DNA from: Pelargonium tetragonum
Taxonomy: Eukaryota; Streptophyta; Magnoliopsida; Geraniales; Geraniaceae
Direction: 5' to 3'
Length of the DNA stretch: 64,000 nucleotides
Assembly (NCBI GenBank): GCA_036897445.1
Contig: JAYMTL010000032.1
Coordinates: 62,001 to 126,000, forward strand
Shown: positions 1-14,649 of the stretch, piece by piece
Position numbering within the stretch: the stretch's first letter is position 1
Layout: each line of letters opens with the position of its first letter
Program-made: the position numbers and the translations under genes
The notes under the pieces: model-generated
The model's database searches: none
What the model was told of the DNA's origin: nothing
What the model saw: the letters and a program-made list of their open reading frames with translations, nothing else

Positions 1-646
1 AAATGCTGTACCTCGTCTCTTTCTCGATTGGTAAAATAGGAAGTCCGCGGTCAAAAACTTTTTTTAGTCTGTACATTAACTTCAAAGAAATTTGTAATAT
101 TATAGTAAGAAACCCCGGCAATTCCTTATTTTTATTTAGAGCTTTTCATAAGTTATAGAGGACTTGAATTGATTCGATATAAGTCCCCTATTGAAATTGA
201 GAGTGAGACTCAGCAGTTATATCCTTATATTAATGAGTATTCTCAGAAGTCAAAAGGCATTTAAAAGGGAAGCTAGCTTTGATGCATCGGGTTTTTTAAC
301 TTACTAATTTTTTACGGGTCTCTTTGTTAGTATTAGATTAGAAAAGAGATTGTGTGACTTTGAGTTCCTGTCTTACTCTGAAATTAGTTAACGTCATCAG
401 GTATTTGTTTTTGGAAAGCCCCCCCCTACAGTAAAAGTTTCTAAAATAGTAGAAGTCGGATCCAGACTCGTTCAGTAAAATACGAGGGACTTCCTATATT
501 AGCGAAAGACCCGCAGTTAAACTTGTGAAAACCCATAACTTACGAGGCTTTGTTGTAGTTTTTTCAAAGCATGTTAAAATATTTACTATAAACAATTAAA
601 AGAGATATAGCTAGAAAAAAGAAGCGAAAGAAGTAAGCAAAAAGCC

Positions 647-661
647 AGGAGAAATTCTCCT
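647..661. repeat. Short perfect hairpin (AGGAGAA/TTCTCCT)
   Basis: A 7-bp inverted repeat around a single central A. It is one of the clearest examples of the G-run to C-run dyads scattered through the background. Function unknown; no T-run follows that would make it a terminator. Confidence 0.6.
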
Positions 662-2548
662 TTGGCCTAATAAAGAGGTACGCAACAAAAGGGTATCAAA
701 CTCCCCTGCCTCGATTAGCTAAAGTAAACCCCGGAAACGGCTAGAAGTTTTAACTTGTAATAAAAATGACTTTGAAGAGCTGCATAAGCATGAAAACTGC
801 TAAAGCAAAAAAATATACATTCAAAAAGAGATAAATGTGTAACAGGTATCGCTGCTAGGCTGCTAGAGGGATATTACTAATATAATAGAATTATAGAGAG
901 AAAATCCAAAAAAGGAAGTTCTGAACTTCAGTAGAATTGCAAAATAAAGGGGGTGCCCTAGAGATCTGATATCTAATTAGGTTTGTTTTGTAAACTTTTT
1001 CACCAGACCTTGTGACGTGCGATATGAGAAAGCTTAGCTAGTAACTTCAAAAGTTTGTACTCTAAAAGAAAGGATTTGAAAAGAAAGTGGCTTAGTTTAG
1101 TCTATATAGAATAGAGCAATCTTAAGGTAGATAAACAAGCGCTAATGGGATACCTTTATTTATACTATAGTTAAAAGAAGTTGTCTCCGTGAGTTTGTGA
1201 TTTTATCTCATCAAGCAAAAATTATTTACTGCGTAGCTTATATAAAAGAGGTGACTAAAGACTTTATCCCGAGCCCCTTACTTAAAGGGAGCTGTTCTGT
1301 CTGTAAGAAAGTCTTAATCTTGGGAAGATGCAGTTTTAGTCTCCTTTGAAAGTAAATTTCAGAGTATTGTGTTTTTAAGGACCCCTTGAGAGCTTGTGGA
1401 GCTACTTTAGACTTTATATAATATAGAAGTAAGGTTTCTTTTTTCCTCTTTTTGTTATTAGTGCTTGGTTGTAAGAAATATATGTACAAGTGCAGAACTT
1501 CTCCGTTTTAGACTTTATGTCTTGTCGACCAAAGTAAGGAGTTCCTAGTTGAAATCTTTCTTTTTTTATTATAAACTACTTGTAAGAATCCCCTGCTATA
1601 TACTGTATCCTTTTTAGTTAAGGACAAGAATTAGATACACACTTTTAAGAAAACTCAACTCTCTCAGATGCTACAAAATAACCTAAAAGAAGTTCCACAA
1701 ATTATTAATAGAAAACCCTACTCTTTAACGCGCCTCTTAGAGAAATGCTACAGGAATCCTTTTCAGTAACCCATAAATTATACAGGCTAAGCCTTGTATT
1801 TAACTCAAGACTAAGAACCCCCCGAATTTCCGAAATATAGAAATTGATAATTCAAAAAGAAAAATCTTGTTATGAAAAGCTAGAACGACTCTAAAACTTC
1901 GTGTAAAGTTCTTCTTTATTTAAGACGATAATCCAGGGCATCCCCTAAATTACAAGTTTATTTACTCACTATACTTAAAGTCTTCTTCACTAAATAACTC
2001 TTACAAAAGTTCTACTTTCTTGCATAGAATGCAGACATTACATTAACTACACAAGGTACTATAACCGAATCCCCTTTTGAAACTTAGTATCTAAAGTATA
2101 AATACAAGGCTCCTCTCTATAAAAATGAGAAGCGTACCTCAGCACTCTTTATTTCCTGCAGGACATATATTCCGGTATTCCGGACAGGGTTTTTAAAAGC
2201 TACCCATACCTATTAATGAGGGGGCTACTAAGAACAAAAAATTCCTATTTTACTGTCAAAGCAAAGAAGGGCCCTTTAGGATGCAATTACAAAAATTCAT
2301 AAGTATTTCATTTAGGTAGTGTTGGGATTTGGAACCAAGAAATTCCTAATTAGGTTCCTTTTTTATTACCTGCGCCAAGAATTCTATAATACGACCCTCT
2401 TTTGTTTTTGTTCATTCCGAGATACAGTCATTTTGTATTTACAATACTGAAATAATAAAAAGCATTCCGTATCCTTCGTAAACCCTTACCTGTATTAACA
2501 CCGGCAACTCTATCCTTGTCAAGGAAAGCCTGTGAGCTTTTATATCTA

Positions 2549-2562
2549 AGAGGAATTCCTCT
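2549..2562. repeat. 14-bp perfect palindrome AGAGGAATTCCTCT
   Basis: A perfect two-fold palindrome, again with a G-run followed by a C-run across an AATT centre. It belongs to the window-wide dyad class. No neighbouring gene gives it a role. Confidence 0.65.
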
Positions 2563-5500
2563 AAACAGAGACCTAAAACACCTATAAGTTCTAAGTAACT
2601 AGATTAAAGACTTGCGAGCTGGATTGGATTTTCTAATCTTAGTATTGATAATAAGCAGCTCCTGACAGAGGAACCCCAAAACTTTTATCCTATTTATTTC
2701 TATGCCGGAGGGAGAAGTTGCCCTATGGAAATAGGAGCCCCTTAATAAGCTTTTTCTTAGGTCATATTCATAACTCAGGAAATAGCTAAGTTGAAAGCTA
2801 AAAAATGCTTGCTTAGTTGTAAATAAAGCGAACCTCTTAAATATCGGGCTATCAAAAATATGTCAGAGCCCCTAAAGTTTGCGGAATTATAAGGTCGGTA
2901 AGAAGTAAATAGAGCCTAAACTTGCAATCGGGTTTAGTGCATCCTCCTACCAGGTATCTATATGCATTATATACTATATAATATATAATACCTTTTGCGA
3001 AGCGGGCCCGGACATTTCAAGAGGGGACAAACCTTTAGGGGTATCACTAATTTTTTCAACTAAAGTATATTCCTTGTTTTGTTCTATTATCGAGAGGAAC
3101 GTCTTACTTTATAATAGCGCAGTCTTATTACGGTCCTATTTTGCTCAACTTTGACTATTAGAAAGGTTTTTTGTTAATAGTACTCATTTTACAAAGATTT
3201 CATCAGCCCTAAATTACGGGATTTTGACTTTATATATTTTAGTATAGCTCAAGACTAGAATCTGATGCTTATTATTTCTTAATAATTAAAAAAATTAGCA
3301 GTTGAATTAAGACCTCAAGAAAACAAAGTGCTCTTAGAGAACTCCTTTAGACATATTTTGGAATAGCCTCTACCTACTGGACAGCCCCGGTTGCCGTGTA
3401 AACTTATCAAAAAGTAAATTGAAGAATTCCGTTAAGAAGAGCTCGCTATTTCGGCCTTTCATAGGTATGCGCAAGGGGCGGGGTCGGAAACCCTTGTGAA
3501 AAAGAAAAGTCCCGTATTTCAAGGTCTTTGATTGGGCAAAAGAGTCTTGCTAGGATATTGTTAAAAAGGAGAACCCAAGATGTTGGAGTCCCGGTCCTAT
3601 ATAAAGGGGAAACCTTAATCTCTAAATCCCGTGTGTAGTATATTAACATATCCTTGAGTAATGCAGATGAGAATCCTTCTCATCTGCCTTCCCTTTACTA
3701 TGTTTTAGCATTTGCTTTGAAAGCTGGCTCTTAATCTCTTGTTAAAAAGAATCTTATTTAAGGCCGTAGTAAAAACACGGACCAAGGCGCTCTTGACTTT
3801 GTACTGTACTCTTGTAAAAGATCATGAACGGTTATCAAAGTCTAGGCCTTTTTCCGTGCTATAGAAACGGGCTTTCCGGACTATTTCGGATTGTTCATTT
3901 CTTAAAATTACCCAGGATTTAGAAGTATGTCAAATGACTCCCCTTACTGCTTGGAAATGGATAGAGGCGCGTTAAAAACCCCCGGACAAGATAACGTAAC
4001 TTAAATTACTTAAATAGAAAATGATTACAAGAGTCTAAAAGGAATAAAAACAAGCTCAGATTTCTGGAGCTAGAAAGGGAGCTTTAAGAATCTTCAAAGA
4101 AGTAGGATGTGTTGCACTAAGCTACTTACGAGGACACTGAACTACAGCGAGTAGAGTAATGAAACTGACTTAGACCTTTAGCACTAATTGGAACAAAGAC
4201 ACCTAACGTTCGAACTAATTTGGGATAGACCCTATAGACAGAGAAAGAGAGATTTACTAGACAAGAGCTTAAGATATAAGAGAAGGACTTCCATTAAGGA
4301 GGCTTTGAATAGAAAAGAGAATGTATAAAGAATTTTGGTTAAGGCTAGCTAAGGTTTATTCACGAGTGAGAGCTTAAGCGAGATTGAGACATAAATGAAC
4401 ATTAAAGTTGCGTGCACCGTTAAAACTACTTACTCTTAAAAGAAGTGACCAATTTCTATAGGAGAGTCTCCACTAAACTAGTATAAAAAATCCTTAATAT
4501 TATATCGCATTTTGACTTAATTAAGTAGAATCAAAGGATACCTTAATTAGCGGAGCTTCTTAAATTTCTTTATAAACCCCTTTTATCAGGATTCCCTAAA
4601 ATTAGAGAGGTTTGTAATTAAACAAATGCCAGAATTTGCAATGGGTCGAATAAATCGGGATGTGATCCAACTAGGGAAATTCTAATAAAGCAGGGTAAGA
4701 GTAAGAAAGAAATAAAACTACGAAAAGCCTTCCTCGAACAGCTTAAACTCAGTCAGGTACAGTAAAAGGAGCTCCCTATGCCTCATGTAAATGGTTTAAA
4801 TCCTGTCAATTCTCACCCTCGGATTTCGTGTCGGAAAGTCTTAAAAAAAGGGAATTTAAACGGGATACTCTTGACAATAGAGGCCTGCTTTGTATTCTTT
4901 ACTTATATCAAATAACAAGGGAACTTTAAAATACTATTAGAGGTTCGGCTCGGGGGTCCTTATCTAGTAGAACTTAAACTAACAGCATCCATTTTCTCTT
5001 GAAAGCTTCTTAGGGATTTCCGTGCTAATACTACTCAACTTAATCCCTTAAATTAACTATATAACTAAATGAAACAACCCTCTATGCAACAGTGTTATCT
5101 TTCTAATTTTAGTGGCAAAAAGGTTTCCTTGAAATTCTAGTACAGAAGTTTGAATGAAAAGTTATGCCTGCTATGCTAAATAAGGAAAATGAATAAAACT
5201 GCTTTTGTTAATAAGAAGGGTCCTACTTGTTTAAGAATAAGACCTCTAAGATTAATGAAAAAGTAAAGTAAGGTAACCTGTCATTTTTTAGTAAAATTAG
5301 AATAACCAAGATCCAGAAAACTCCTATTAAACAAAGCAAATTTCATTTCTTTAACCAGGACAAGTACTTTATTGAAACAAAAAGTTCCTAGTATAACATT
5401 TAGTTTTGAGGAAAAGTAAAGGAATTCTTGACACTATATTAGTCTTTTGTTACAACAAGTAACTTTTTTTGGTGAGTCCAACTCCCAGCTGGCAGAGAAT

Positions 5501-8098
5501 TAGCCCTAAAAAGGATCCTTAAGGGGGTACCTCTTACTAGTAAGCCTTTTTAAGAGGACTTTGAAGCCGGGGTTAACGCATAGAACTTTTGTCGCACTCT
5601 CTCCTCTAGGAACAGGGTGTCCTACTCTTGAGGTCTACCGGTTTAGCCTTTTTAGAACTAGAAAAGTATTCGGAGCTTTTAGTATCGATCCTTTTTTACC
5701 CTCCTCCCTAGGTTAGGGCTGCTATAAAATTCCCTACTCAGAGCTTTTTATCTGTTATAAAGGTTCTCTCCTCGTAATATACCAACTAAAGTGATAGGGG
5801 AAAAAACCCAGCCTGAGTAGATTTTTAAAGCATTAAGAACAGGAAATTTGCCCCTTCTAAGAGGTATTCCACCTCTTTTACTAAACTTCTTTCGCGGAAC
5901 TCTAACTAGCCAAAAAAGTTACCTGTAATAAATAAGAGGAAAGAGAACTCAGTTAGTACTTGAAAACTTAAGGCGTTAGCTACTATATTATTTGAACCAA
6001 AGGCTTTATTGTGCAGAACCCTTAGTATCAATTTTCAAGGTAGTATACTCACAGGTCACCCGGGGAATTCCTTATTTAGGTTCAAAGCGTTTGACAACAA
6101 AATATACTCTAACTAAATTGAAATTTAATACTGAATAGTTAGAATCCCTTTAGTCTTATTGTACTTAGTTTTTATGGAGAGTCTTTTAGGTTATTCCAAA
6201 CCAAATCAAGCGGGTACCTAGAGATTTCTTCCTTTGTTTTTAAGGGGTTTAGTCTAAACCGGTTTATTCTTAAAGTCGATTAGTAGAACCAGGAGTTAAT
6301 AAATATGCATAAAATAGTAGAAGTTTTTACAAGAGATAAAGACTTTACAAAGGCCTTGGGAGTCTCCTTCTAGGATAGGATTTAGGGCAAGTAAATAATA
6401 ATAAGCCTAAAAAACCCCTTTATGAAACAGGTTCCCTTGTAGAGTTAAAAATTTTTTTGCTTGAAATATCTAATTTCATGCAATAGGACAATAGGAATTC
6501 CTTCTTCGTAAGGATAAGTTATAGAATAATCATTACAAAATTTCCTGTAAAAAAAACTGTGGAGTTTCCAGATCCCTTTTTTATTCCAATGTATATATAA
6601 AAAAGAAACTTTTAACAGCTTTAGCAGCATAGGATTTCCTTACAAATAAATCTCACTTCTCCTATTCCTATCGGAATGGAGTCTTACAAGGGAGAACTTT
6701 GATTATGCCTCAACTTCTAAAAGTACAAAATTCATGGATGTTCGTTGGCTAGCTTTCTTTGTTTTCTTCTTGTGTAAAGTCTTCTGCATAATTCCAAATA
6801 GGAAATATCAACTCTAAAAGTCCAGGACCGAGGTTTACTAAACAGGGGATAAAGGGAAAGTTTTATAGTAACTACAGCACTGTTCAATCCGTATTAGTCA
6901 TTCTTAGCCTTTAAGAAAGTATTGACTAAAATTTATTTAAAAAGAAAAAAGAGTCCTCTTATTCCAGAGTTTTTTAGTTAAAAGCTATTTATAAAGTAAG
7001 AAAGTGAGGGTTTCTGATCTTTACCTTGACTTTAATGGTATTTCATTTCTAGTTCCACTAAAAGGTTTGGGCTGTATCTCAAGAAATCTTTCTTGTCCTC
7101 TCCGGGTCTAGTTAAAAGCGAAACCCCTTTCTATTTAATAGGTTAGCAAAGTTTTCTAGTACATAAGGTTGCTTCAGAGTATAAGTTCCGTCCTGCTAAA
7201 AAAGAGAGTTGCTTAGCTTTGTATTCTTATTTTAAGGGAATAAAAACGAAGTTCTGGTGGCCCTTCCTCAAATTTCAATCAAGATCTTAGGAATTGAGTA
7301 ATTAAGAGTCAAACAAATAAGAAAAATAAGGAGTTTCTTGCTGACTTACCTAACTCAAGTACTCCCCTTTATTTGGAATACAGAATCTTAATTCTAAAAA
7401 AGATAAGTAAAAGCTTCCTCTTCTAGCTTGCTCTGCTCAATCCGAACAAAACCGAGGTTAAAACTAGAAAGATTCTCTAATCTTTACGTATCTCCTTATA
7501 TAAATAAAGGAAATTAAGATAAAAAGCAAATACAAGTTCTTCCCTTTTTATATTCTCGAATGAAAGGATAGTAAAACCTGGCCTGGGGAGGCATACTCTA
7601 AGTCCTGGGAGATATTACATTCGCAAGTTTTAGGCTGCTTAATTAATAAGAGGAACCCCTACTTATTATAAAACTGGTTACCAGAAGACTACTCTTTAAG
7701 GATCTGAAATAGATGTATAGAACAAAAAGAGGGCCTCTCATTTTGACCTTATTCGTGTATACTAGAACTATATATATATAGGATTTCTGTATCCCTAAGG
7801 GGTCAACCCTAAATTTCTTAGAGTCTTGCCGATATCTAATTTGGGTAAATCAAGCGGTTCTTACTTTCTGACGTAATAGCTTTCAACTAAAATGACAGGG
7901 ATAATTCCTTAAGTATTCTGCCTTTTAAACCTATCCAATCTCTTTTTGTCTTATAGTTTTCTACACTTTTGAACGGGCACCCAGACTTTACTGGAGATTC
8001 CTTACTAAAGGGGTGGGGCTCCTAGAAAGGAAATCTGTCTCTTACTCTAAAAATACATGCAACGTTTCAGAATACGTATCCATACACTATAGGACCAT

Positions 8099-8311
8099 CT
8101 ACTTCTTCTGGCCTTGACCTAGACTTCTTTGTTCTTGCTTCTTTTGTTTTCTTTGTTGACTTATTTTTAAAATATATATCTTACTTATTTGTATTGCTTG
8201 ACTTACCGGCTCTTGTTTTATAAGGGCTAGGAGATTTTTTTGTATTATTACTAGAGCTATACCTGCTTTCTTTGTATTCTTCTTCTTGTAGCTAGGATTC
8301 CCTGTTTCCAA
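8099..8311 (-). other. Lys/Gln-rich open stretch, 70 codons, unrecognised
   Basis: A minus-strand frame whose product is strongly basic and polar. It has a KKK-containing start and a C-terminal run rich in K, Q and G (KKQEQ, then GQGQKK). The plus strand is correspondingly pyrimidine-rich, and the local texture lacks the background dyads. Similar basic tails occur on the plus strand near 38.86 kb (SQGQEQKRR) and 39.35 kb. I cannot assign a family. It may be a decayed fragment of a protein-coding sequence or a low-complexity accident. The start is not supported by any ribosome-binding site. Confidence 0.2.
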
Positions 8312-8319
8312 GTACTCCA

Positions 8320-11300
8320 GTGACTAAAGAGCGTCTAAGCAGGAGAAAGGGAAGGGGATTTCCTGGTGTCTGTTTCTAAAGTAGCTTAGAAAGATCCTTG
8401 TAAGCAGGCGTAAAAGTATAAAGGGATACCTATACTAAACCCCTGTACCTAAAAATCTTGGAAGAGCTAACACTCAAATTAAGCTGTTATCACGTAATCC
8501 ACGATATAAAAACAACTAGAACCTAGTCCGGCTTCTTATACTTTCTTTAAATTAAATATATGAGAATTCTCTAGACTTTTTGTCTCGGAAAGCGTAACTA
8601 AAAAGAGAAACCCCAATCCTCGTAGTAAAACATTTCTTATGGGGCTCCTAGTATAACCAGAGTCCTATACAGGATAAATACCGAGCAAAGAAACCAAAAA
8701 AGAAATTAACATAAGTTAAAGATTCACAATACTATTGTCACCGAGCGCTTTATACTAATAAATAAAACTGACGCACACCTTTTTTTCCTACCTAAGACTG
8801 TTCCTTATTCGTTTTTTTAGAGTATCTTGTCTATAATTCTCCTTGAACTTGTTATGTCAAAAGCAAATTCCGGTTAGTCTTTCCCTAGCTGCAGTATAAT
8901 TATACTGAATGGCACAAGCTAATGTCCTGTTAGACTTCCTTTTGTATTTTATAAGAAATGAAATTTTTCGTAGGTTCGCAAAAGTATAATAATAAGTTGT
9001 TATCAATAATTTTTAGCGGATTTCTTAGTTCATTCCATATTAAGTTAAGTATACGCAGGAACTCCCAAATCAATATAATTTTTAGAGTATCCGGGTACAA
9101 CCAACAAAAGTTTTATAACGGGTTCTTTACTTTCCTATTAACAGGAGCTGCTTCCCATGAGATAAACCTCTACTTCGTAATAGTTACTCCCGTATTGTCT
9201 CGTTCTATAAACTCCGATAACTTATAGAATAATATAGCTTCTTATCTATTACCCTCTCTATTCCGGAGGCTCTTATCTTACATATACTGTATAGTTCCTC
9301 ATAGCAAAATCCCTTACTAGTCCTAAGCTCTTAACGAAACGATAGGAGTTGTTAACCCTATATGTTAGCACCCTTAAAAAGTCTATTTGATATAGCCTTT
9401 ATATATTGTAAGACGCTAATCTAAGGGCATAGTTAAATTAGGTTGTCCTTGAGCAAAAAGCACTTTTGGTTTCCTATTCTCGTTCTCGTTAGGGTAGTAT
9501 ACTTTTTTCAATTTGGTTATTATGAATGACAGGAAACTCTATTCTTTAGCTTATTGGTGTGCTCTAACCGTGTAAAACTGAAAAGTGAGATTGGTCCTAT
9601 ACCCTATACTATGCAGATTATTACATGAGTACGCTATTTACTATGTATATAAAAGGGAATCCCTTCTATTGTTACTCAACAATCTTTTTGAAAGCTAACT
9701 CAAGAGAATGCTAGCGTTTCGCTTATAATTAAAGTCGTCGGTTTAATCTTGTATCTCCCAAAAATGAGAAGTTCTTGTTCTATAATATCTTACCAAGTCC
9801 AACCCCTGTCCTTTTTAATAGAGGGCCCTCTAATATCTACCTCGAATAAAGGTTATGTATTAGTAGAGGAGTCTTTTTGAAAATCTACTTTTACTTAAGC
9901 GCTTTCACTTAGGACAGAATTTTTCTATTTCGGAAAATAAAGAAAGTCTGCCTTCTCGGTTTTTCCATTCATCTCTATAGGATATTAAAGTATATTCCTT
10001 TTGTTGCGAAACAACTCTTGCAAAGGTTAATTTAATTGCACTTCTAATCAAAGCAAGAACTTAGTAAAAACTGCTTATTAATAAAAGTTACTAATAAAAT
10101 AAAGCAAAACGATCCTTTTAATTTAAATTTATACATACTTTATACAAAAGCTTCAAACTTAATTTAAGAGTACTTCTCGCTTAATCCAGACCACAATATT
10201 AGGAAATACATAATCGTTATAAACCTCCTAGTACTAGTAAGATTTTTATGTCACTAAAAGTTCTCTGTATTCTCAATACAACTTAAGCACCATTCTTTTA
10301 TATTCTAATGGCAAACCTTCTTTATCATATATCCAGCTAAGCTTTTAGGAGTGTAATAACTTATAGTTGACTCTTATTTTATATAGAAATTCCAATTTAT
10401 AAAAGAAAAGTCCAGACTAGCGTCCTTAACAAAGGTTATAACGAGCTTTAGTCCTGCTTATTTTCTAATAAATGGACCCTTTTCTCATTAGAAGCATAAG
10501 AAGTTTTGATAGTTTTTAAGAAGTACATTAAATATCCTAATGTTACATTATACCGATCTGAAGTTTAATACATTCTAGGAGAACCCCTACTAAAATTTAG
10601 TAAAGAGAGCTTTGTAGCTAATTATTATAAAGCCCCGGTATCCTTTATTAAAGAAAGTGTTGCTTACTTCTTTGGTAGGTTAAAATTCCTTGTCTATTTT
10701 ATTAAGACTCTTTTTTTTATCTTGTTAGACGGTAATATAGTACTAAACCTGAGGAGCCCATAACCCTATTTGACTCTTATGCTTTTCTAAATCCCATTAC
10801 TTAGTTAGCAGTAGGGTCCATCCCGTACCCGGGTTTCCTAGGATAAGGGTCCCTTTAGAAAGGGTGGTACCTCTGTATATAGGATTTGATAAGGCATTTC
10901 TTGGGAGGTTTTCCTTCATTTAGGATGTAGGAACTTCCAGAAGTTCTATACGGGACAGGGTGGGGTTCCTTAAAAAAAGACTCAAGGTTTTCTAGTTACA
11001 ACTAATAGGGCTTTTTACGGGATTACTCTACTAGTACAAAAGCGAACCTCTAAAAACTCGAATTAGAGTAACACAAAGCCCTCCTTTAGCTGGATTTTAC
11101 ATGGATTAGGGAATTAAACTGCTTAGGGGCTCCAAGTATCTTAAGATTAAACTGGGTATAACTTGAAGTTAAGGGTCCTTGACGTTTATAATAATTGAAT
11201 AAGTTTGACAAGGGGCCTTTTTTAGTTATCACACCAAAAGGGTTTTATAGATCATGCCTCAATTCCATCAACGAAAACCTGATCAAGTATATCTTACTTA

Positions 11301-14300
11301 TCACTACAACGTATAGAACTCGCAGTAAAACTTCTCGATAAGAACTATTCATTAACTTCCTAAATCCTAAAAGGAACTCCCTTTTAAGAAGGCATAATGT
11401 ATACACTGTATTTGTCACCCAAATCCTTACCCTGGAATTAAAAATACCAAGCAAAACCCTTAGAATCTGAAAGAAAGCTAGAGTTCTTTCCCCTTTAGCA
11501 GGATCGGAAGGGTTCTTAATTCTAAATTAATTAAAGTAGTAAATGTTTAAACCAATTCTCCATTCTGCACTGCGTGATGGAACCCTTTGCATTTTCTGTT
11601 TCTGTGTCATGAAGTAGATGGATTTTAAAATCAATTCTATGGCCGTTTCGAAACTTATATCCACAGTTAGTATAGGCTCGCGTACAGATTCTGCATTTCG
11701 AAGATTTATTGCAGTTTATATATAGTAGAAACTTTTCCTTAATTAGGCCTCTCACGTAAGCTATATGCATTTACATTTCTTATACTAGGACTTTTTTCCC
11801 GTACTTAACTTATGAAAAATTCCGTTTAGTTTTAGAGGGCTTTCTTCTGCTTTTCCGGGGATCTATAAACCCAGGTTATGTTATAGTAAACTTTTTTTAG
11901 TAATTTGGGCTGTGCCTTTCGGTTGTTATAAATCTCTTAGGAATCTAGGGGAAAGTAGGAGGAATTCCGTTTCAATTTACTTTTCGGTTTGTGATATTAT
12001 AAAAGACATGCTCCTCATCCAGTTTCTACTTAAATTTAGTTTTACCTATAGAAAATTTCTGCAACCGTAAACTTAACTCTATTCCTTTTTCATGAAAAAA
12101 GGGTTGTTATCAAGCACTCCTGTAGGACTAGTCACGAAGGTTTACACTAAAAATGTACGTTCGCTTAATCACCATTGTTACTACTTGTTAGATGCTTTTT
12201 ACTTGCTATGATATTCCTTTTTAATTGAGGTTGGTTACTCTAACTGAATGCAAGAATCCTTAGGAAGTGTCAAATTCCAATACTATTTTGAACTTAGTGA
12301 AAATTTTAATATAACTATTTATTTTCAGTGGACAGATTTATTCTCAATTTCCGAAAGAAAAATCTTTAGTATACTCGTTTAAAAAGCTGTTATAAGTACT
12401 TAGATTTGGGCTTCTTGTCCTTTTTTTTTAACAAACATTAAGATATCTCAAAATGCGGAAGTAGGTGCAGTCTAACATAAGAGAGTACGTGTTTCAGTCA
12501 ATTAGTTATCTTGTGTTATCTATTCTTATTCTGCTTTACCTCTTTTATTGTTTACTAAAACATGAAATGAACTAAAAAACCTGCCGAAATCCTTTTGAAG
12601 TATACTTACAAAACAGGAGGCTGCACCAATAAAAAAGTGATCCGCAAGATATCTTAACGCAGGATATTCTAAGGCAACAACCCAAACAAATAATTAAGAA
12701 ATTGCGGGACCTCTTATCTTAAGGGGTGTACTGTATAATACATAGGTTTATTTATATAGATTAATTTCAAATTTAGGGTATAGTCAAGAAAGAGGTGAAG
12801 TTTATAATCCGTATAGATACAAGACATTACTCGTTCGCAAGTAGAGGAAGCCCCGTCATCGAAACAAGTTGCATAGAGTAAATATATGAATTCCCAACAC
12901 GAAAGATCGCTAAATGAATAGTTCTACTAACTCAACAAAATAACTTTTCCTATCACGCAGCTTACCAACTTGCGATCTTTTAAAGTATATGTTGCATCAT
13001 CCGTCCCACCGTATATTTAAAAGCTAGCGCTCGGCGAGATCCGTATCGAACTATTATTTCTTAGGGAATTCTTAGGTCGAGTTAGCGGGCCCCTTTTTGA
13101 CTGCAGCAAGAGCCGCGTATAAAAACTGTAAACTATCAAAGTGAGTCCAACTGCTTCGATTCTTAATTCTTTGTCTAAGTCATTTATCTGTCATTCGTTT
13201 TCAACTTAGCCAAAGGAAACTAACTCCTCGTAAACTAGTATTGCGGTAGGATTTGACCGATGAAATTATAGGTTTGCTCTAACAACCCGGAAAATAAGAC
13301 TGAAAAACAGAGTGATCAGTAAAGCGGATTCCTACTACGGTTTCCTTGGGGCTTTTTTATGGTACAAGTTGCTCAGTAATCTATAAGTCTTAGCGAAGTT
13401 AATTTACTTTTTATTAAAACATAAGATTAGTAAACTAGTTAGCTGGCTTGTACAGAGAAAGACTTTTTATAATAAGGCAAAGGTGTTTAATCAAAAACTA
13501 AATATACTATAGACTTTTAAAAGGATATTCTTTTATACCATAGGGGGTTTTGCATCGAGCAGTTTCTATCCCAAATCCTCCTATGTATCGACAATAAGTA
13601 CAGTAAAGTTAAAGTATAGGATCAAATTTAATTAGAGCTCCAGTAAGACTTGGGATCAGTACATATAAAATGATGCCGGGGAATCCGTCAATTAAGAGAG
13701 TACTTAGCCCTCGTGTTAGCTTATAACAAAGCAAAGTTAGGAAAATAATAAAATAATGCAGAAAATTTCTAATATCTTTTGCAAACCATAAGAGTATATC
13801 TCAGAAATAGAACGCACAGCTATTATAAAAAAATTTCATAAGTTAATTGCGATAAAGCGCTATCCTGCTAATTTATTGAGAGGTAAACGGATACCCGAAA
13901 TTAACCTTTTATATTATTCGTTGAGGTATCTATTTCTGTAATTCCTTTTTCTAAAGCAAATTAGAGATATTAACTTTATATCGCACCACCTCAAGGACTT
14001 TTTAGATAACGAGTGATTTCGAAGGAGTAAATTAAATATTTTCAGCAATTAACCGAAACTTATAAATCTAGTTTTTAAATAAAAGGAAGTCCTTATTCGA
14101 ACCAACAGAAAGTATAGAATTTCCTATTATTTTCCTATTATCCCTTAGACCTTTGCAAAAAAACAAAGTCAAAATTTACATGGTTTTTCTTTTTATGGGG
14201 CTCCTCTTTTGTATTCTTTGAGTAAGTCGTCTATAAAATATACTATATATACACGAATCTATTATATAACAAATTTCTCGCTTTAAACGGAAACCCTTCC

Positions 14301-14510
14301 TTTTAGCTTTTAGAACTTGACTTTTAGGGAAATAGAATCTAGAACCTTTGAAATTCCCTTTCTCTTGTAAAAACCTATACCAGACCCAGCTCTCTTTGGA
14401 AACTGTATCTTACTGGAATTCTTAAAGCCTCTCGGGCGGGACATTTTTTGTAGTTAGTAGACTTCCTTACTTAACGTTACTTTAAACCGTAACTCTCGTA
14501 GGAATGAGGC
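8320..14510. other. Gene-free A+T-rich background tract
   Basis: The longest frame is an unrecognised 89 codons at 8958-9227, moderately hydrophobic near its middle and with no family motif. Dense dyads occur around 10.80-10.97 kb. An imperfect 11-bp tandem duplication lies at 14121-14142. No RNA gene was recognised. Confidence 0.55.
14121..14142. repeat. 11-bp tandem duplication, last base differing
   Basis: Two adjacent copies of TTCCTATTAT followed by T in the first and C in the second. It looks like a replication-slippage product. No function is implied. Confidence 0.6.
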
Positions 14511-14519
14511 CCTTATTAC

Positions 14520-14640
14520 TCAGAGCTATTCTATTTGGTATCTTGATAGCTTTCTTATTAGTCTCTTGATGATAGCTGCTTTCTTAGTCTTATTAGCTAT
14601 TTGTATCTTCTTGTGGAGCTTACCTTTTTGTTTTTAACTT
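14520..14640 (-). other. Atypical island with basic minus-strand frame
   Basis: The plus strand is a pyrimidine-rich patch with CTTGATAGCT and TTCTTAGTC-type repeats. Read on the minus strand it gives a Lys/Ile/Arg-rich stretch (KKIQ, then TKKAA and IKRL). Its texture resembles the islands at 34.2 and 47.2 kb and differs from both flanks. No product is recognised; it may be low complexity or a coding remnant. Confidence 0.2.
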
Positions 14641-14649
14641 ATTGGGTTA

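Larger units (their letters stand above)
1..8090. other. Gene-free A+T-rich background tract
   Basis: I see no supportable gene on either strand. Frames are short (83 codons at most) and match no family I know. The tract is rich in TAG/TAA and in G-run/C-run dyads, of which the clearest are listed separately at 647 and 2549. A (TA)6 run lies near 7769-7780. No tRNA-like or rRNA-like signal of convincing length was found. Confidence 0.6.

Noticed and set aside
8958-9227. 89-codon plus-strand frame
   Set aside because: No motif, no ribosome-binding site, background composition; length is within what chance gives over 64 kb.
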